Positions 62,312 through 64,000 of a DNA stretch of 64,000 nucleotides are shown piece by piece. Position 1 is the first letter of the stretch, and each line of letters begins with the position of its first letter. The stretch is from Peribolospora baueri (Eukaryota > Basidiomycota > Peribolosporomycetes > Peribolosporales > Peribolosporaceae): NCBI GenBank assembly GCA_029717555.1, contig JAMDHS010000070.1, forward strand, positions 1 through 64,000, given 5' to 3'. The notes beneath the pieces were generated by a model. It saw only the letters and a list, made by a program, of their open reading frames with translations. It ran no database searches and was not told the DNA's origin. The translations under genes and the position numbers were made by a program.

Positions 62312-64000
62312 ATGATGAGCAGCACCAGGACGGGCTTCGGCTCCGGCGCAGGTTTCGGCTCTGGGTCGTCGGGATCGGGGTGGGCGGACTGGGCGACGCA
62401 GTTCGGAGGAGGAAGTTCGTCGGCACCCTCGAGGAAGGTTGAGAGCTATGTCGGTGAGTAGCATTGGGAGATGGAGGCGGACAGGGAAGGAGGAAGGCAA
62501 CGCGGGGCAGGGCGGGAGTCGCCGTGGAAAGAAGGAGGGAAGGCATGCAAGAAGAAGCATCTCAGAGCCACGAGCTCACCCGCTAACTCGGCTTCTCTGC
62601 CTCGTCTCTCGACCTCTCTCTTCTCTCTGCGCTGGGTGCTTCGCACGCACGACAGAGCGATGCTGTGATCCATCCCTCTTTGAGCCCAACCTCGCCCTCG
62701 ACCTCGAGCTGGCCGATTACATCAACCAGAAGAAGGCAAACACGTGCGTGTTCTCCCCTTCCTCTCTCATCGCTCCTGCTGCCCTTTCCATGTGCGCAAA
62801 GCTGACGGTCAGTTGGCACTCCTTCGTACACCGCCCCGGTAATCTGCACAGACCACGAGATGCTGCTGTCGCCGTTGTGAAAATGGTGAACCATCGCAAT
62901 CCTCACGTGTCCATGCTGGCGTTGCATGTAAGCTGTTCGACCTCATTTCAGGCTGAGTCTGGCACATTTGGGGAACATAGGGCCGTAGCTAATCCTATCA
63001 ATCGAATACCGTCTACTTCCATCTCGTTGCTTTCCTCGCTCCTTCGCTGCACCCCAGCTCCTGGACATCCTGGTCAAAAACTGCGGCTACCCTTTCCACC
63101 TCCAAATCGCGACGAAAGAGTTCCTCAACGAGCTCGTCAAGCGCTTCCCCGAGCGCCCTCCAGCCGTACCCAACCCGGTAATGAACAAGATACTGCAGCT
63201 CGTGCACCAGTGGAAGCAGACGATCTGTCTTACGAGCAAATACAAGGAGGATTTGGTGCATATCAGGGATATGCATCGGTTGTTGTGCTATAAAGGTGGG
63301 ACACCCCGTCGCGATTGCCTTTTCCACCCTCTTTTCCATCAAGAAGGGATGGCTGTGTCCGCCTTGTTCCAGTCTCGTCGTCTCGATCTGACGTTGTGGA
63401 CTTGTCCATCGACCCCTTCCCTTTCACAGGATATCGCATGCCAGAGGTGGATCGACGATCAGAAGCGGTGATGAACACCAGCGAGGTGAGCGCGATTTTG
63501 CCCCGCCCGTCGTCCATGGTTGCCGTCGAAGATCGCAAGACGACACTTTGTGCAGCGAAAACTAAGCTTAGTAAGAGTGTTTGGCGCGTGTCATCGCCCT
63601 CGTTGTGGTTGGTAGAACTTCAAATCTCCAAACGAGTTGGAGGAAGAGGATCGTGCGGCACAAGGCGCGGTGAGTACATCAGCTGCCGCCCCTCACAATC
63701 AGGGACATTTGCACACGTCAATAACTAGCAGCAAACTGAAGTCTAGTGCCGTTTAAACAACCTGTTCATCCTCGTCCCTCCAATAACCTGCTCCAACAAA
63801 ACATTTGCAGAAACTCCAAGAGCTCATCCGAAGAGGCACGCCGCGGGATTTGGCAGCTGCTCAGGAGCTCATGAAGGTCATGGCTGGCGCGGTACGTTGT
63901 GATACCGCGTCCTGCTCGACCTCGCTGTTGTCCGGCGCCCGGCTCTAGGGCTCACGTTCATTCGTTCTTTCGATTTGACCCCCGATCGCTTCTCACGCGC
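62312..64000 (+). CDS. GGA-type VHS/GAT clathrin adaptor, 5' part
   Basis: The gene runs off the window. Exon 1 (62312-62453) codes a Gly/Ser-rich leader (MMSSTRTGFGSGAGFGSG) with WADWATQFGGG. Exons starting at 62656, 62850 and 63056 build a VHS domain: EPNLALDLELADYINQKKAN, TPRDAAVAVVKMVNHRNPHV, LLDILVKNCGYPFHLQIATK and VMNKILQLVHQWKQTICLTS. Short later exons bring YRMPEVDRR, NELEEEDRAAQGAKLQELIR and RRGTPRDLAAAQELMKVMAG, the linker and first GAT helix as in yeast Gga1/Gga2. GGA proteins sort cargo at the trans-Golgi with Arf and clathrin. The ear domain should lie beyond the end. Vps27 or Hse1 is less likely because no FYVE or UIM follows the VHS and the GAT helix fits. Confidence 0.85.

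Overview
The window looks like nuclear DNA of a GC-rich basidiomycete fungus. The signs are many short GT-AG introns, closely spaced genes with divergent promoters, a CipC-type stress protein, a DUF6533-type membrane protein (a family I know mainly from Basidiomycota), a site-2 protease, a COP9 signalosome subunit and an H2A that ends in SQEL. A Pucciniomycotina yeast such as a Microbotryomycete would fit, but the sequence does not prove it. I saw no bacterial operons, CRISPR array, rRNA or convincing tRNA.

Layout. 1-0.5 kb: C-terminal end of a CHAT-domain protease. 1.3-3.9 kb: a 5'-truncated LINE on the minus strand. 5.8-23.8 kb: a block of host genes, namely a Rap-type GTPase (RSR1), an MLRQ/NDUFA4-like respiratory subunit, a divergent H2B/H2A pair, a large PX/PXB lipid-binding protein (YPR097W/LEC1 type), a small unknown gene, a CipC-like protein and CSN4. 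23.8-39.2 kb: a repeat-rich island with Ty3/Gypsy-type fossils, a second LINE whose middle is inverted, a 64-bp minisatellite, and one intact crotonase (enoyl-CoA hydratase) gene. 40.0-45.1 kb: nibrin (NBS1) divergent from a tail-anchored E2 (UBC6). 47-53 kb: a DUF6533-like membrane protein and a cytochrome P450. 53.1-64 kb: the site-2 protease, mitochondrial arginine enzyme ARG5,6, a small unknown gene, and the start of a GGA-type VHS/GAT clathrin adaptor that runs off the end.

Functional links. NBS1 (MRN complex, with Tel1/ATM) and the SQEL tail of H2A (the Tel1/Mec1 phosphosite) belong to the same DNA-break response. UBC6 (ER-associated degradation), the site-2 protease (SREBP processing) and the P450 (probably ER-anchored) are all membrane-system genes; the last two are divergent neighbours with 534 bp between their starts. 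GGA, RSR1 and the PX protein act in traffic and polarity. For most multi-exon genes I worked out splice sites by hand and checked that the exon lengths keep one open frame; the reading frames of RSR1, MLRQ, H2B, H2A, CipC, CSN4, the crotonase, UBC6, the DUF6533 protein, the site-2 protease and ARG5,6 all close exactly.

Most worth a second look: a ~1.05-kb internal inversion that rearranges one LINE, a 168-bp in-frame tandem duplication beside it, seven degenerate ~21-residue repeats in the NBS1 linker, a minisatellite with interchangeable linkers, microexons in two genes, and a GC-AG intron next to the P450 haem loop. I found no clear case of a wholly new biological system.
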